Shown one piece after another: positions 9,106 to 17,197 of a stretch of DNA of 64,000 nucleotides. The notes under the pieces are model-generated. The model worked only from the letters and a program-made list of their open reading frames with translations. It was not told the DNA's origin and searched no databases. Position 1 is the stretch's first letter. Each line of letters begins with the position of its first letter. Source of the DNA: an uncultured Acidimicrobiales bacterium (GTDB lineage: Bacteria > Actinomycetota > Acidimicrobiia > Acidimicrobiales > SHLQ01); assembly GCA_937922235.1 (NCBI GenBank), contig CAKZVC010000037.1, positions 1-64,000 on the forward strand. Direction: 5' to 3'. Made by a program: the position numbers and the translations under genes.

Positions 9106-11409
9106 ATGAAAGATTCACACACAGCAAGTAACGCTCGAATCCTTACCACTCCAAGGGAATCAGGACACCAAACCTGGTCGGGTTGGCGTCTCCGCGTGGC
9201 AATCGGCCTAGCGATTGCGACATTCGCCGGAGCGTTGTCCCTGGCCACAACTGCGTCACCAGTTGATGCGGCTGGCCCAGAGCAAATTGTTATTCGCGCG
9301 GCCGGTTCTACCGGCGAAGAAGAAATGCTTCTGAAGGTCAACGGCGTCGAGACTGCCCGTTGGCGCGTTGCGAAAGGCGAGCAGGCCTACGAGCACGCCG
9401 TCGAAAAGCCGCTCGAGGTGACCTCGGTTGAGGTGGCTTTCCTGAACGACAACGGACCTCGTGACCTCAACGTGAAGCACGTCAACCTCGGCGGAGTCGT
9501 GCTGAAGTCGACCGCTCCCGGCACGATCTCGTCGGGAACCTGGGACTCGAGTAGCAGCAGTTGCCTCACGCGAGCTGCAACCTCGTCGGTGCTTCATTGC
9601 AACGGTTCGTTCACCTACGAAGTACCTGCGGGAACAGTTCTCGGGCGAGTCGTCGACTCCGGTCCGGTCGTCAACGTCAGAGCGATTGGCAAGAGCGGCG
9701 GAGAGCAGCTCAATCTCATCGTCAACGGCGAAAAGGTCGCTTCGGCAACGATGACGACCAAGTGGCAGATCGTTACGGCAAACCTCCCCGAAGGCACAGC
9801 GGTGAAGACCGCAGAAGTTGCCTTCGTTAACGATCGCGGAAGCCTCGACCTGCGAGTCGACTACCTCGAAGTGGACGGCCGACGGTTCCAGTCAGAGTCT
9901 TCTGAAACACTCAACAGCGGCACGTATTCAGCCGGTAGGTGCCAGCCAGCGCAGCCGTCCGGCTCTGAATGGCTCCGGTGTTCGGGATCGTTCACGTACA
10001 AGGTCGGCGCAGCACCTCTTGCCGTGGAGACACCAAGTGCTGCGGTGGTCGATGTGGCTACGGCGCCAGCCGAGGCACCGAAGGCGGAGGTGGCCACGGC
10101 TCGGACCGCTCCCCCAGCGCCGACAACAACCGCACCACCTACGACTACGACCACCACCACAGTCCCGGCTGGCGATCAGATCGCCGTTCGAGCGCTTGGA
10201 TCTAGCGGCTCGGAGATCATGCAACTTCGGGTGAACGGCCGAGTGATCAACAGCTGGACAGTGTCTGGTTCATGGAAGACCTATAGCGCGGCCATTGCCG
10301 ATGCCGATGCTGTTACCAAGGTTGAAGTGCAGTTCGTGAACGACGGCCGCAACCGTGACCTTCGCGTCGACTACATCGAGCTCGACGGCGACCGCTACCA
10401 GTCAGAGGCATCGACCACCCGCAACAAGGGCACCTACACCCAAGGGAGCTGCTCTACCGAGCGAAGCTCGTCTTCGGAATGGCTGCACTGTTCGGGGTGG
10501 TTCAGTTACCCCGTGTCCGGTGCACCAGCCGCTGCCCCGCAGCCAACGGTCCAGACCTCATCTCGCACGGCAACGTCACCAGCGCAGTCCCAGTCAGTGA
10601 CTCCGGCACGTTCATCCAACGGTCGATACTCGATCGCACAGGTGATCAACGGAACCATCGGCGCTGGTGACGGCGGTAACCCAAACGAAGAGTCCCCCAT
10701 GGGTCGACACGAAGCGCCCATCTACCTGCCTCAAGGGTGGAACTGGGCGCAGGGCCCAAGCCGCAACTCGGTCTGGGGTCAGCTCGGGTCGGGCGGATCG
10801 CGCTATGCCGAGTTCCGGTGTGCGGTTATTCCCGAGTTTGGACACCGCCCGTCGGTCCCGTTCCGGATCAACGTGCGCAACGGGGCCTACTACCAGTTCG
10901 TGAACAACTCGTGGCGCAAGGGCTTTGATGTCGACCTCACCGGCGGCAACCACGGTGGTTATCTCGGTCAGGCCGGACGCGTCAACAACGACCCGTTCAG
11001 TTCAGGCAGCCACGGCCAGATTCAGTGGCGTCGAGAGAGCGACGGCAGTTTCTCTGCTCCATGGAACGCCAATGCGCTGATGATGCACTTCTGGGCTGGC
11101 CAGCGTAAGGCGCCAGCGAGCGGTCAAACTGCTGAGTTCCTCACCAGTGAGGTGCGGCTGCAGCAGCCAGATGGTCGACGAGTCGACCTCAGCCAGGTCA
11201 AGGTGCTCTTCCAGTGCGGTGTCGACTACTACAACACCACTGGTGGTCAGGGAACCAAGGTTCCTGGACCGGGAATCGCGAAGTACAGCCGTGCTACCAC
11301 CGAGTGGCGGCCAGGGCTATGGGTAACGTTGCCTCGTAACACCCCGGCCAACTCGGTCTCAGATTTCCGCAACTGGCTTCAGCGAAACACCCCGCCGAAC
11401 GTGAGCTAG
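9106..11409 (+). CDS. Secreted protein with three CBM60-like carbohydrate-binding modules
   Basis: A 767-aa exported protein. The signal peptide is near 29-55 (hydrophobic core VAIGLAIATFAGALSLA, cleavage around VDA-AG). Three homologous modules follow at about 58-173, 188-300 and 356-470, each with G-E-L-x-V-N-G, a VNDxxxxRDLRVDY core and a Cys pair, typical of Ca-dependent xylan-binding (CBM36/60) modules. A Thr/Pro linker (330-354) separates modules 2 and 3. The C-terminal ~260 residues (YSIAQVINGTIGAGDGG onward) form a Trp/Gly-rich domain I do not recognise. It may be a polysaccharide-degrading or adhesive domain. No sortase motif or membrane anchor is seen. Confidence 0.8.
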   Translation: MKDSHTASNARILTTPRESGHQTWSGWRLRVAIGLAIATFAGALSLATTASPVDAAGPEQIVIRAAGSTGEEEMLLKVNGVETARWRVAKGEQAYEHAVEKPLEVTSVEVAFLNDNGPRDLNVKHVNLGGVVLKSTAPGTISSGTWDSSSSSCLTRAATSSVLHCNGSFTYEVPAGTVLGRVVDSGPVVNVRAIGKSGGEQLNLIVNGEKVASATMTTKWQIVTANLPEGTAVKTAEVAFVNDRGSLDLRVDYLEVDGRRFQSESSETLNSGTYSAGRCQPAQPSGSEWLRCSGSFTYKVGAAPLAVETPSAAVVDVATAPAEAPKAEVATARTAPPAPTTTAPPTTTTTTTVPAGDQIAVRALGSSGSEIMQLRVNGRVINSWTVSGSWKTYSAAIADADAVTKVEVQFVNDGRNRDLRVDYIELDGDRYQSEASTTRNKGTYTQGSCSTERSSSSEWLHCSGWFSYPVSGAPAAAPQPTVQTSSRTATSPAQSQSVTPARSSNGRYSIAQVINGTIGAGDGGNPNEESPMGRHEAPIYLPQGWNWAQGPSRNSVWGQLGSGGSRYAEFRCAVIPEFGHRPSVPFRINVRNGAYYQFVNNSWRKGFDVDLTGGNHGGYLGQAGRVNNDPFSSGSHGQIQWRRESDGSFSAPWNANALMMHFWAGQRKAPASGQTAEFLTSEVRLQQPDGRRVDLSQVKVLFQCGVDYYNTTGGQGTKVPGPGIAKYSRATTEWRPGLWVTLPRNTPANSVSDFRNWLQRNTPPNVS

Positions 11410-11428
11410 AAGGCCCCCCGGATTGCTC

Positions 11429-11458
11429 GCTGCGCTTGCCGAATTAGGCGAGCGCAGC
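11429..11458. terminator. Hairpin between convergent genes
   Basis: GCTGCGCTTGCC and GGCGAGCGCAGC form a 12-bp stem (one G-T pair) with a six-base loop. It lies just after the secreted protein gene and inside the last codons of the convergent DUF1499 gene. There is no T-run. Confidence 0.55.
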
Positions 11459-11797
11459 GGCAATCTTGGAGAACAATGCGGTGATGCGCTTGCGGTTCAC
11501 GCCAAGGTCGCTATGACCCGTCCGTGAGGCACTGCGAGCGTGCACCATGCCGCCATCGACGACGATCGATACGTCGTCTTTGAATCGGAAGAGCTTGCTG
11601 GTGACGATGGCATCGATGCGGGTGTCCGTCGTATTTGTAATGTCGGCTCCCATGGACTGCAGGGCTGATTCGATTGCAGCAAGTGCCGCAGCCGGCTCGG
11701 CAGAAACAGCGAGCGGTTCGATGAAGTGCACGCTGTCGGTCGCGTCAGCGAGCGTTGATACGCAGTTGGGTGAGCTTGGGCATGGGTCTAGTGACAT
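11444..11797 (-). CDS. DUF1499-family protein
   Basis: A 117-aa protein. The family hallmarks are clear: PCPSSPNCVST at the N-terminus, LFRFKDDVSIVVD in the middle, and SASRTGHSDLGVNRKRI near the end. The family's biochemical role is unknown. It follows a 91-aa membrane-associated protein gene on the same strand with an 18-base gap, so the two are probably one operon. The convergent neighbour's hairpin overlaps its last codons. Confidence 0.88.
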   Translation of the reverse strand: MSLDPCPSSPNCVSTLADATDSVHFIEPLAVSAEPAAALAAIESALQSMGADITNTTDTRIDAIVTSKLFRFKDDVSIVVDGGMVHARSASRTGHSDLGVNRKRITALFSKIAAALA

Positions 11798-11814
11798 GAG
11801 GGTGCTTTCTCGAG

Positions 11815-12090
11815 CTATTCGGTGACGTCGATGATGATGGTGTCGGTGCGTTGACGCGACCGGAACTGGCTGATGAGACGCCAGAGTGCCATACCGAGAA
11901 GTGCCATCTCGCCAATGGAGAGGCTGGTGCCGCCGCTGCTATCGGACGCTCCGAGCTTCTTGGCGGTGTCTTCGGTGATCAGGCCTTGGCGTTGAGCGAA
12001 CTTGAGCGCTGCGCCACCGACGACCGCAAGGTCGGCAGCGCGACCCATGGGGCCGAAGCGGCGAAGAAGTCGTTTGGTCAAAAAGTTCAT
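11815..12090 (-). CDS. Small membrane-associated hypothetical protein (91 aa)
   Basis: A 91-aa protein: basic N-terminus (MNFLTKRLLRRFGPMGRAADL), a weakly hydrophobic Ala/Gly stretch (AVVGGAALKFA), and a second hydrophobic segment (SIGEMALLGMALWRLIS) before a basic/acidic tail ending TIIIDVTE. The frame stays open far upstream, but the inner ATG is chosen because a TACGAT box lies 6 bases before it. It forms a two-gene unit with DUF1499. No family recognised. Confidence 0.6.
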   Translation of the reverse strand: MNFLTKRLLRRFGPMGRAADLAVVGGAALKFAQRQGLITEDTAKKLGASDSSGGTSLSIGEMALLGMALWRLISQFRSRQRTDTIIIDVTE

Positions 12091-12096
12091 GACGTC

Positions 12097-12102
12097 ATCG
12101 TA
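12097..12102 (-). promoter_or_regulatory. -10 box of a leaderless promoter (91-aa gene)
   Basis: On the minus strand TACGAT is followed by 6 bases and the ATG. Confidence 0.5.
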
Positions 12103-12164
12103 GCGAGCAGAGATGGGCCAAATGGCAGGGTGCGTTGAGCGCCTGCGCCTATACGGATTCTCCG

Positions 12165-12470
12165 GTGACACGACGACAACTGGATATGACTTCCCGGTGG
12201 GCACACAAATTGAAGAACGGGTCCCGCCGCTCCCTGGGCTATGACGCCCGCCATGTAGATGCATTCCTTGCCCACATCGGTGCCGGACATGCTGCGGGAG
12301 TAGATCCTCAGCTTCTCGCCGTTGCAATCCATCACAAGACGTTCCCTCTGGTTAGTAAGGGATACGACAAAGCAAGTGTTGATGAGCACCTTCGGGCGCT
12401 CGCTGCCCGCTTCTCGAAGGTCGAAAGGACCGACGCAGAGGTGATTGCTGCATACGTCGCGGCCGCATAA
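12165..12470 (+). CDS. Small protein with two DivIVA-like motifs
   Basis: About 101 aa. Two copies of the DivIVA-type signature (hydrophobic-x-x-GYD-x-x-x-VD-x-hydrophobic-L) are visible: SLGYDARHVDAFLAHI and LVSKGYDKASVDEHLRALA. In DivIVA this segment is the N-terminal membrane-curvature-binding domain, but here there is no long coiled coil after it. The start is uncertain: TTG 12135, GTG 12165 and ATG 12186 are all in frame. GTG 12165 follows a TATACG box by 9 bases. It could be a minimal partner of DivIVA/Wag31-type proteins. Confidence 0.6.
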   Translation: MTRRQLDMTSRWAHKLKNGSRRSLGYDARHVDAFLAHIGAGHAAGVDPQLLAVAIHHKTFPLVSKGYDKASVDEHLRALAARFSKVERTDAEVIAAYVAAA

Positions 12471-12493
12471 CCAGGCTCGATCTACGCCCGCCC

Positions 12494-12943
12494 TTAGAAC
12501 AAGAAGTTGTCGGCGTGGTTTGCGACGTGCATTGACTGCAACATCTCGGCGGTGATCTTGTCGACGGTCCCGTACACGAAGTGTTCGGCCATGCCGGTTC
12601 GATGGTTCGTGAAGTTTTCCATGGCCGCACGGAGGCGGGCAATGCCTTCTTCGACGGACACCTCTCCTAACGGCGGCGCGCCAGGGATCGGCTCACCGAC
12701 ACCGTGACTCATGGTTCCCTTCGCCACGAAGCGATTGCGAACGAGGACTCCAACCGTTCGCCGAATCGCCGTCGGCTTCATCTCGGGATACCCGGTGCAC
12801 TGCATGTCGAGGCTTTGAGCACAATGGGCCAGGGCCACACCGGGGTCAAAGCCAGCGGAGGTCCTCACTGAGCTAGCGGCCTCCACCTTGTCGAGCCAAT
12901 CGTTGACATCGGCGAAGGAACGGAACGAAAGCGGATCGGCCAT
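12494..12943 (-). CDS. DUF1569 / DinB-like fold protein
   Basis: A 149-aa cytoplasmic protein. The signature FDPGVALAHCAQSLDMQCTGYPE and the terminal FVYGTVDKITAEMLQSMHVANHADNF are typical of DUF1569, a DinB-like four-helix bundle with conserved His residues that may bind metal. Length matches the family. Enzymatic activity unknown. It lies 42 bases downstream of the F420-type oxidoreductase gene on the same strand, so co-transcription is possible. Confidence 0.8.
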   Translation of the reverse strand: MADPLSFRSFADVNDWLDKVEAASSVRTSAGFDPGVALAHCAQSLDMQCTGYPEMKPTAIRRTVGVLVRNRFVAKGTMSHGVGEPIPGAPPLGEVSVEEGIARLRAAMENFTNHRTGMAEHFVYGTVDKITAEMLQSMHVANHADNFLF

Positions 12944-12985
12944 CAGGTCAGGTTAGTGAAGAACGAGATACGTCTGGTGACTGTC

Positions 12986-13951
12986 CTAGTGAGGAATGAT
13001 CGAGTTGCAGATCTCCCCTGCAATGCCGATCAGTTCGAGATCGTGAGCCGCTGTAGCGAGGTTCATCGTGATGCCATCGAGCCCGGCATCGATCATTGCT
13101 TGGACCTGTTCGCCGAAGCTGTCCGGGTCACCGAGCGTCATCATTGGCCGCATCAACTCTGCGGCCTCCGCTGGCCAACCGTGCAGCGCCATGTAGTCAT
13201 CAATGGACGCATTTGCCTCTTCGTGGGTACGCCCAAGAACGCCCATTACGAGGCGCGTAACTTTGATCTCAGAACGGTCGCGTCCGAGCCGTTCACAGTG
13301 TTCGTCGAGGGCAGCAAGCTTGCGCTCGATCTCGTGTGGGGCACAGATTAGGTTTGACTCATCGGCGTATTGAGCGACCATGCGCAGTGTCTTCTTCTCG
13401 CCGCCGCCGCCGATCATGATCGGAATCTTCGACTGTGGTGCCGGTGAGTTGATGGCCTCCGTAACTCGATAGTGCTTGCCATGGACCGTAGGCCGCTCGC
13501 CCTTCAGCATCGGCAGGATGATCTGCAGTGCTTCTTCGAGCTTCTCGAAGCGGGTGGTGAACGTGTCGAAGTCGATGCCGTATGAATCATGCTCCAACTC
13601 GAACCAGCCACACCCCATGCCGAGGGTCGCCCGGCCCTTTGAGACCAAGTCGAGTGCGGTGATGATCTTCGCAAGGACCGCTGGGTTTCGATAGGTGTTG
13701 CCCGTAACAAGAGCGGACAGACCGATCGTCTCGGTGTGCTGCGCCAATGCCGCCAACGTCGTGTAGCACTCGAGCATGAAGTCGTCGGGGTCGCCAATGC
13801 CCGGCAGTTGATAGAAGTGATCCATCAGGAACAGACGATCAAATCCGGCGGCTTCGGCTGCCTTGGCCTGTTCGATCAGCTGCGGGAACAGCGCTGCCGC
13901 ATCAACATCGGGGTAGGTGAAGTTTGGGATCTGATAGCCAAGACGAGTCAT
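12986..13951 (-). CDS. LLM-class F420-dependent oxidoreductase
   Basis: A 321-aa luciferase-like TIM-barrel enzyme, of the actinobacterial group commonly annotated as probable F420-dependent oxidoreductase. Diagnostic text: AAEAAGFDRLFLMDHFYQLPGIG, LSALVTGNTYRNPAVLAKIITALDLVS, GRATLGMGCGWFELEHDSYGIDF, and IPIMIGGGGEKKTLRMVAQYAD for cofactor phosphate binding. A TACGAT box 6 bases before the ATG fixes the start. The substrate is unknown. It is a second, divergent member of the class, distinct from the one at 2428. Confidence 0.9.
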   Translation of the reverse strand: MTRLGYQIPNFTYPDVDAAALFPQLIEQAKAAEAAGFDRLFLMDHFYQLPGIGDPDDFMLECYTTLAALAQHTETIGLSALVTGNTYRNPAVLAKIITALDLVSKGRATLGMGCGWFELEHDSYGIDFDTFTTRFEKLEEALQIILPMLKGERPTVHGKHYRVTEAINSPAPQSKIPIMIGGGGEKKTLRMVAQYADESNLICAPHEIERKLAALDEHCERLGRDRSEIKVTRLVMGVLGRTHEEANASIDDYMALHGWPAEAAELMRPMMTLGDPDSFGEQVQAMIDAGLDGITMNLATAAHDLELIGIAGEICNSIIPH

Positions 13952-13957
13952 CGGCCG

Positions 13958-13963
13958 ATCGTA
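13958..13963 (-). promoter_or_regulatory. -10 box of a leaderless promoter (F420-type oxidoreductase)
   Basis: On the minus strand TACGAT is followed by 6 bases and the ATG. Confidence 0.55.
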
Positions 13964-14031
13964 GCCCGTCGTGGTCCGAGCTTGCCTCCCTCCGAGTGAC
14001 GCCGTGCCTTGTTCTCATGGGTGGCGAAGTT

Positions 14032-15096
14032 CTAGCGGGTAGCGAAAACTCGATCCGCCTCGAGGTTGTCGGTGTAGTACGAGTTTCCGTTTCGTGCGTC
14101 GAAGGCCGCGCCCAAGCGCTCGGCTTCGGCGATCAAGTCCTTGGCGACGGCATCGGCTGACTTACCGTTCGCCTTTGTGTCGGCGAGTCCGTTGGGAATC
14201 GGCTTGCCGATGTGCTCGAACCGCAGCAGCGTGCGCCGAGCCGCCGAAGTGAAGATGTAGTGCGAGAGCTCGTCTTGTGGCACCTCCCCCCAGCTCCGGT
14301 GCTTCGCTATCAACTCCGCGGACCGATTCAGGTCTCCAGTCGTAAGCGAGTCGCGAACGTATTTCGCGACGAGCGAGTAGAACTTCGGGTCGTCACGAAT
14401 CAGCCGGTACCCGCGCTTGCGCATATCGGTGGCAAGTCCGTCCGGGCCGATTCGCCGCGCCGTTGCCAGCAACGTACCGAGCGTGAAGTGCGGCTCTGTT
14501 GAACAGGTGGAACGCCCCTCGATGAGATTCTTCCCTTCGGCGAGCGCTTGTTGCTCCTCACCGATCATGAGCAGTGCGTCGACGTAGGAAGACTCGTCGC
14601 AGGCCCCACAGTCGTTGAGCCAGCCCCGACGTTTCTCAAGGGCCTCTCGCCAAATGGTCATGTATGTGCGGACATCGTCGACCTCGCCGGTCATCTCGGC
14701 GATGATCATCCGCAGCTTCGCGGCAACTGCCGGGCCCTCTCCCGAAGCTTCAAACCGCGTCTCGACGTCCGCCATGACCTCTTCGATCTGCTCGAGCGAC
14801 ACGGCGAGCATCGACGGCAACGCGTGCACAACCCACTTGTAGGACCACAGGTTGAGATAGAAACGCTCAGGGTCCTCGTCGTGACGAGCCAATAGCCACG
14901 AGAATGCCGAGACCAGTTCGACGCCGCCAGGGACGTAGTACGAGGCGTAAACGAGCTCTTCGCGAGCTTCGAAACCAGCGTCGAGGTCCCCCTGCGAGTC
15001 GGCGAGCTCGACAGCTCGAACAAGGGTGTTGACGCGCTGGCGCGGGTTGAGGCCATAGGACGAAGAGATCAGTCCTTCTACGGTCTCGGTGCTCAT
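14032..15096 (-). CDS. Helical-repeat (TPR-like) protein coupled to Hsp90
   Basis: A 354-aa soluble protein made almost wholly of helical pairs (VNTLVRAVELADSQGDLDAGFEAREELVYASYY at the start, SLVAKYVRDSLTTGDLNRSAELIAKH near residue 260), consistent with divergent TPR/HAT repeats. A Cys pair (NDCGACDESSY) lies in the middle. Its ATG overlaps the stop of the Hsp90-family gene (ATGA), so the two are translationally coupled and probably act together, perhaps as chaperone and co-chaperone. No catalytic motif seen. Confidence 0.7.
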   Translation of the reverse strand: MSTETVEGLISSSYGLNPRQRVNTLVRAVELADSQGDLDAGFEAREELVYASYYVPGGVELVSAFSWLLARHDEDPERFYLNLWSYKWVVHALPSMLAVSLEQIEEVMADVETRFEASGEGPAVAAKLRMIIAEMTGEVDDVRTYMTIWREALEKRRGWLNDCGACDESSYVDALLMIGEEQQALAEGKNLIEGRSTCSTEPHFTLGTLLATARRIGPDGLATDMRKRGYRLIRDDPKFYSLVAKYVRDSLTTGDLNRSAELIAKHRSWGEVPQDELSHYIFTSAARRTLLRFEHIGKPIPNGLADTKANGKSADAVAKDLIAEAERLGAAFDARNGNSYYTDNLEADRVFATR

Positions 15097-16901
15097 GACG
15101 CATCTCCTTGACGGGTTTGTGTCGTGGTGGCCCGGTCGATGAGCTCGACAAGTGACAGGTTCAACAGCGCTGCTTCGGACGCCTGAAATGGGTGGTGCCC
15201 GGCCATGAGCGCCTGAAGATAGAGCAGGTCGATGGCGTGTCCTGCGAGCTCGGGATCGGTTGTTGCTGTGTCAGCGAGACGAGCGATGATGCGATTGTCG
15301 GCGTTCAGGCACAGCATCGGTCGGACCTGTGGAACGTGCTCTTGAATGGCACCAAGGATGCCGGAGAAAAGGTTGTTGGCCTGCTCCCCTCCCCGTTGCA
15401 ATGAACGAAGCTCGCGAGCTTCGTTCGACACGGCGAGCATTCCGGGCGTCTCCGCAGGTTCAAACCGACGGAGCGCGGCCTCGACATCGTGGAGTTCCAG
15501 GCGCTCCTGAGCGACTGCGATTAGGGCGGCAAATCGAGCAACCTCAGCGTCGGTGAGCACCCCAAAGCCGCGGAAGAGGTCCTCTACCTTCGCGACGTCG
15601 ACCGAGAAGTCATCGAACGCGAGTGCGGTGGCTTCGAGCAGCTCGCCGTCATAGACGTAGCCGCCACAGGCCAGGCCGATGCCTTGCGCTAGGGCAACGG
15701 GTGCAACCTGGCGAAACTCGTCCACAGATTCGGTGTACAGCGCCGTTGGGTGACGGCTACGAAACTCACCTATCTTCATGTACCCCTCAGCGGTATGGAC
15801 CGGCAGCCAGTCGGTGACCAGCGCACAAAACTCGGGGTCCGATACAGCGAGTGCCTTCATCGACAGATGGTGCGTTGCGAGCAGCGCTTCAAGTCGGTTT
15901 GGCGATGTCGACGCAATGTTCATGAGGTGTGAACGAACCGACTGCCCAAGCTCCTCGCGGGCAACCTCGAGCATGTCGTCCTCGTGAAGCTCTTCGCGGC
16001 TGGCGGTTGGATGGAGGCCGTCGGATTCGACAATGCACCGAACGAAGAACGCCCACTCGGGCAGCAGCTTCTCGCAGTCTTCATCGACAAGCATCCCCTT
16101 GACGTAGACCTGATCGGCTCGGGCCGCCCCCGGCGCTGGCTCATAGGGCAGGACGTAAGCGATTCCCGACGTTTGGCTGGAAGTTGAAGAGATTGGGAAG
16201 GCGTCGATCGCTGCGATGTCGAGCACCTCACGCCCGAAGTCCAGAAGTTCGTCTGGTGTGGCGTGCGCTGAGCGCAGGGCTACGTCGAGTCGGGTGATGA
16301 GCACTGGTGTGGTGCCGTCATCTCGATCGAATAGGACGGGAGTCTTGAGGAGCTGGCCGTAGCGAACGAGGTGCCGTTGGATCGTGTCAGGCTCGAACCA
16401 TCGCTCCTCTCCATGACGAGCAACGACGGTGACGGTGCTTCCGACAGGGTGGGCGTTGTCGGTCGTCGCTGCGACCCACGTGCCATCGGCGTCACCAGTC
16501 CACGTGATGGTCTCACCTCCGGCGGCCGACGTTGAGAGCACGCGAACCTGTTCGCTCACGGCAAAGCAGCTCAGGATGCCCACGCCGAACTGGCCGATGA
16601 GGCTCTCGCGAGCCATGCCGATCTCGTCGCGCTTTGAGCTCCGTCCGATAACGCCCATAAAGCTGCGGGCTTCGTCGAGGCTCAGTCCCACGCCCTCGTC
16701 GGTGACGTGCAGCGCTGGCCGGCCATCTACCTCTCCAAGCGCAAAGCGGACGGTCCCTGCGTCGCCGCCATTGCGTGCCGAGGTGGCATCGATTGCGTTC
16801 TGAAGAAGTTCTCGGATGTATACCTGAGGACCGCTGTACAGGTGGTTGGACAACAGATCCACCACTCCATGGAGATCAACGCTGAACTGTTCACGGGTCA
16901 T
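15093..16901 (-). CDS. Hsp90-family (HtpG-like) ATPase
   Basis: A 602-aa molecular chaperone of the GHKL ATPase superfamily. The N-terminal ATPase keeps all four motifs: YIRELLQNAIDA (Glu/Asn), VTDEGVGL (DxGxG), SLIGQFGVGILSCF (GxxGxG lid) and a later Thr-containing strand (GSTVTVVAR). The middle domain includes YVKGMLVDEDCEKLLPEWAFFVRCIVES, as in HtpG. The C-terminal dimerisation part is shorter and diverged from E. coli HtpG. The frame also allows a TTG start 9 bases upstream. It is directly coupled to a helical-repeat protein gene. Confidence 0.88.
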   Translation of the reverse strand: MTREQFSVDLHGVVDLLSNHLYSGPQVYIRELLQNAIDATSARNGGDAGTVRFALGEVDGRPALHVTDEGVGLSLDEARSFMGVIGRSSKRDEIGMARESLIGQFGVGILSCFAVSEQVRVLSTSAAGGETITWTGDADGTWVAATTDNAHPVGSTVTVVARHGEERWFEPDTIQRHLVRYGQLLKTPVLFDRDDGTTPVLITRLDVALRSAHATPDELLDFGREVLDIAAIDAFPISSTSSQTSGIAYVLPYEPAPGAARADQVYVKGMLVDEDCEKLLPEWAFFVRCIVESDGLHPTASREELHEDDMLEVAREELGQSVRSHLMNIASTSPNRLEALLATHHLSMKALAVSDPEFCALVTDWLPVHTAEGYMKIGEFRSRHPTALYTESVDEFRQVAPVALAQGIGLACGGYVYDGELLEATALAFDDFSVDVAKVEDLFRGFGVLTDAEVARFAALIAVAQERLELHDVEAALRRFEPAETPGMLAVSNEARELRSLQRGGEQANNLFSGILGAIQEHVPQVRPMLCLNADNRIIARLADTATTDPELAGHAIDLLYLQALMAGHHPFQASEAALLNLSLVELIDRATTTQTRQGDAS

Positions 16902-16919
16902 CTCATTCAATCGGCGCTA

Positions 16920-17114
16920 CTAGCGCTTCCTTGAACGCTCCCGGGATGAGGAGAGGGGCGAACTGTCGCCGTCGGCCGCCCACCGTCGTGGGTTCCTGGG
17001 GGGTGTAGGGCTCCCGAGCACGTTCGACGAGATGCCGCCGAAGACGGAACCGAACACCGTCGACACGGTGTTCGGTCGCCCATGCTCGTGTCGCTTTTGT
17101 GCTCGCCGTGCCAT
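16920..17114 (-). CDS. Small basic protein (64 aa), possible gene upstream of Hsp90
   Basis: Rich in Arg (MARRAQKRHEHGRP at the start, ERSRKR at the end) with a small hydrophobic centre (VSTVFGSVFGGISSNVLG). The ATG is preceded by a good Shine-Dalgarno sequence (AGGAG, 7-base gap). The stop is 18 bases before the Hsp90 start, as in an operon. Against it: no family recognised and a perfect 11-bp inverted repeat lies inside the frame. Tentative. Confidence 0.4.
   Translation of the reverse strand: MARRAQKRHEHGRPNTVSTVFGSVFGGISSNVLGSPTPPRNPRRWAADGDSSPLSSSRERSRKR
17050..17075. repeat. Perfect 11-bp inverted repeat upstream of Hsp90 gene
   Basis: CCGAACACCGT and ACGGTGTTCGG flank a CGAC loop. 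It could be a transcript hairpin, an attenuator for the downstream hsp90 unit or a protein-binding site. It lies within the possible 64-aa reading frame. Confidence 0.6.
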
Positions 17115-17197
17115 CTCTAATCTCCTGCCATTTTGTGGTCAGAAGGTCAGAGTGTTCACGACCCTGCGTGATACACGCCGATCCGGTGATGCCGCCT

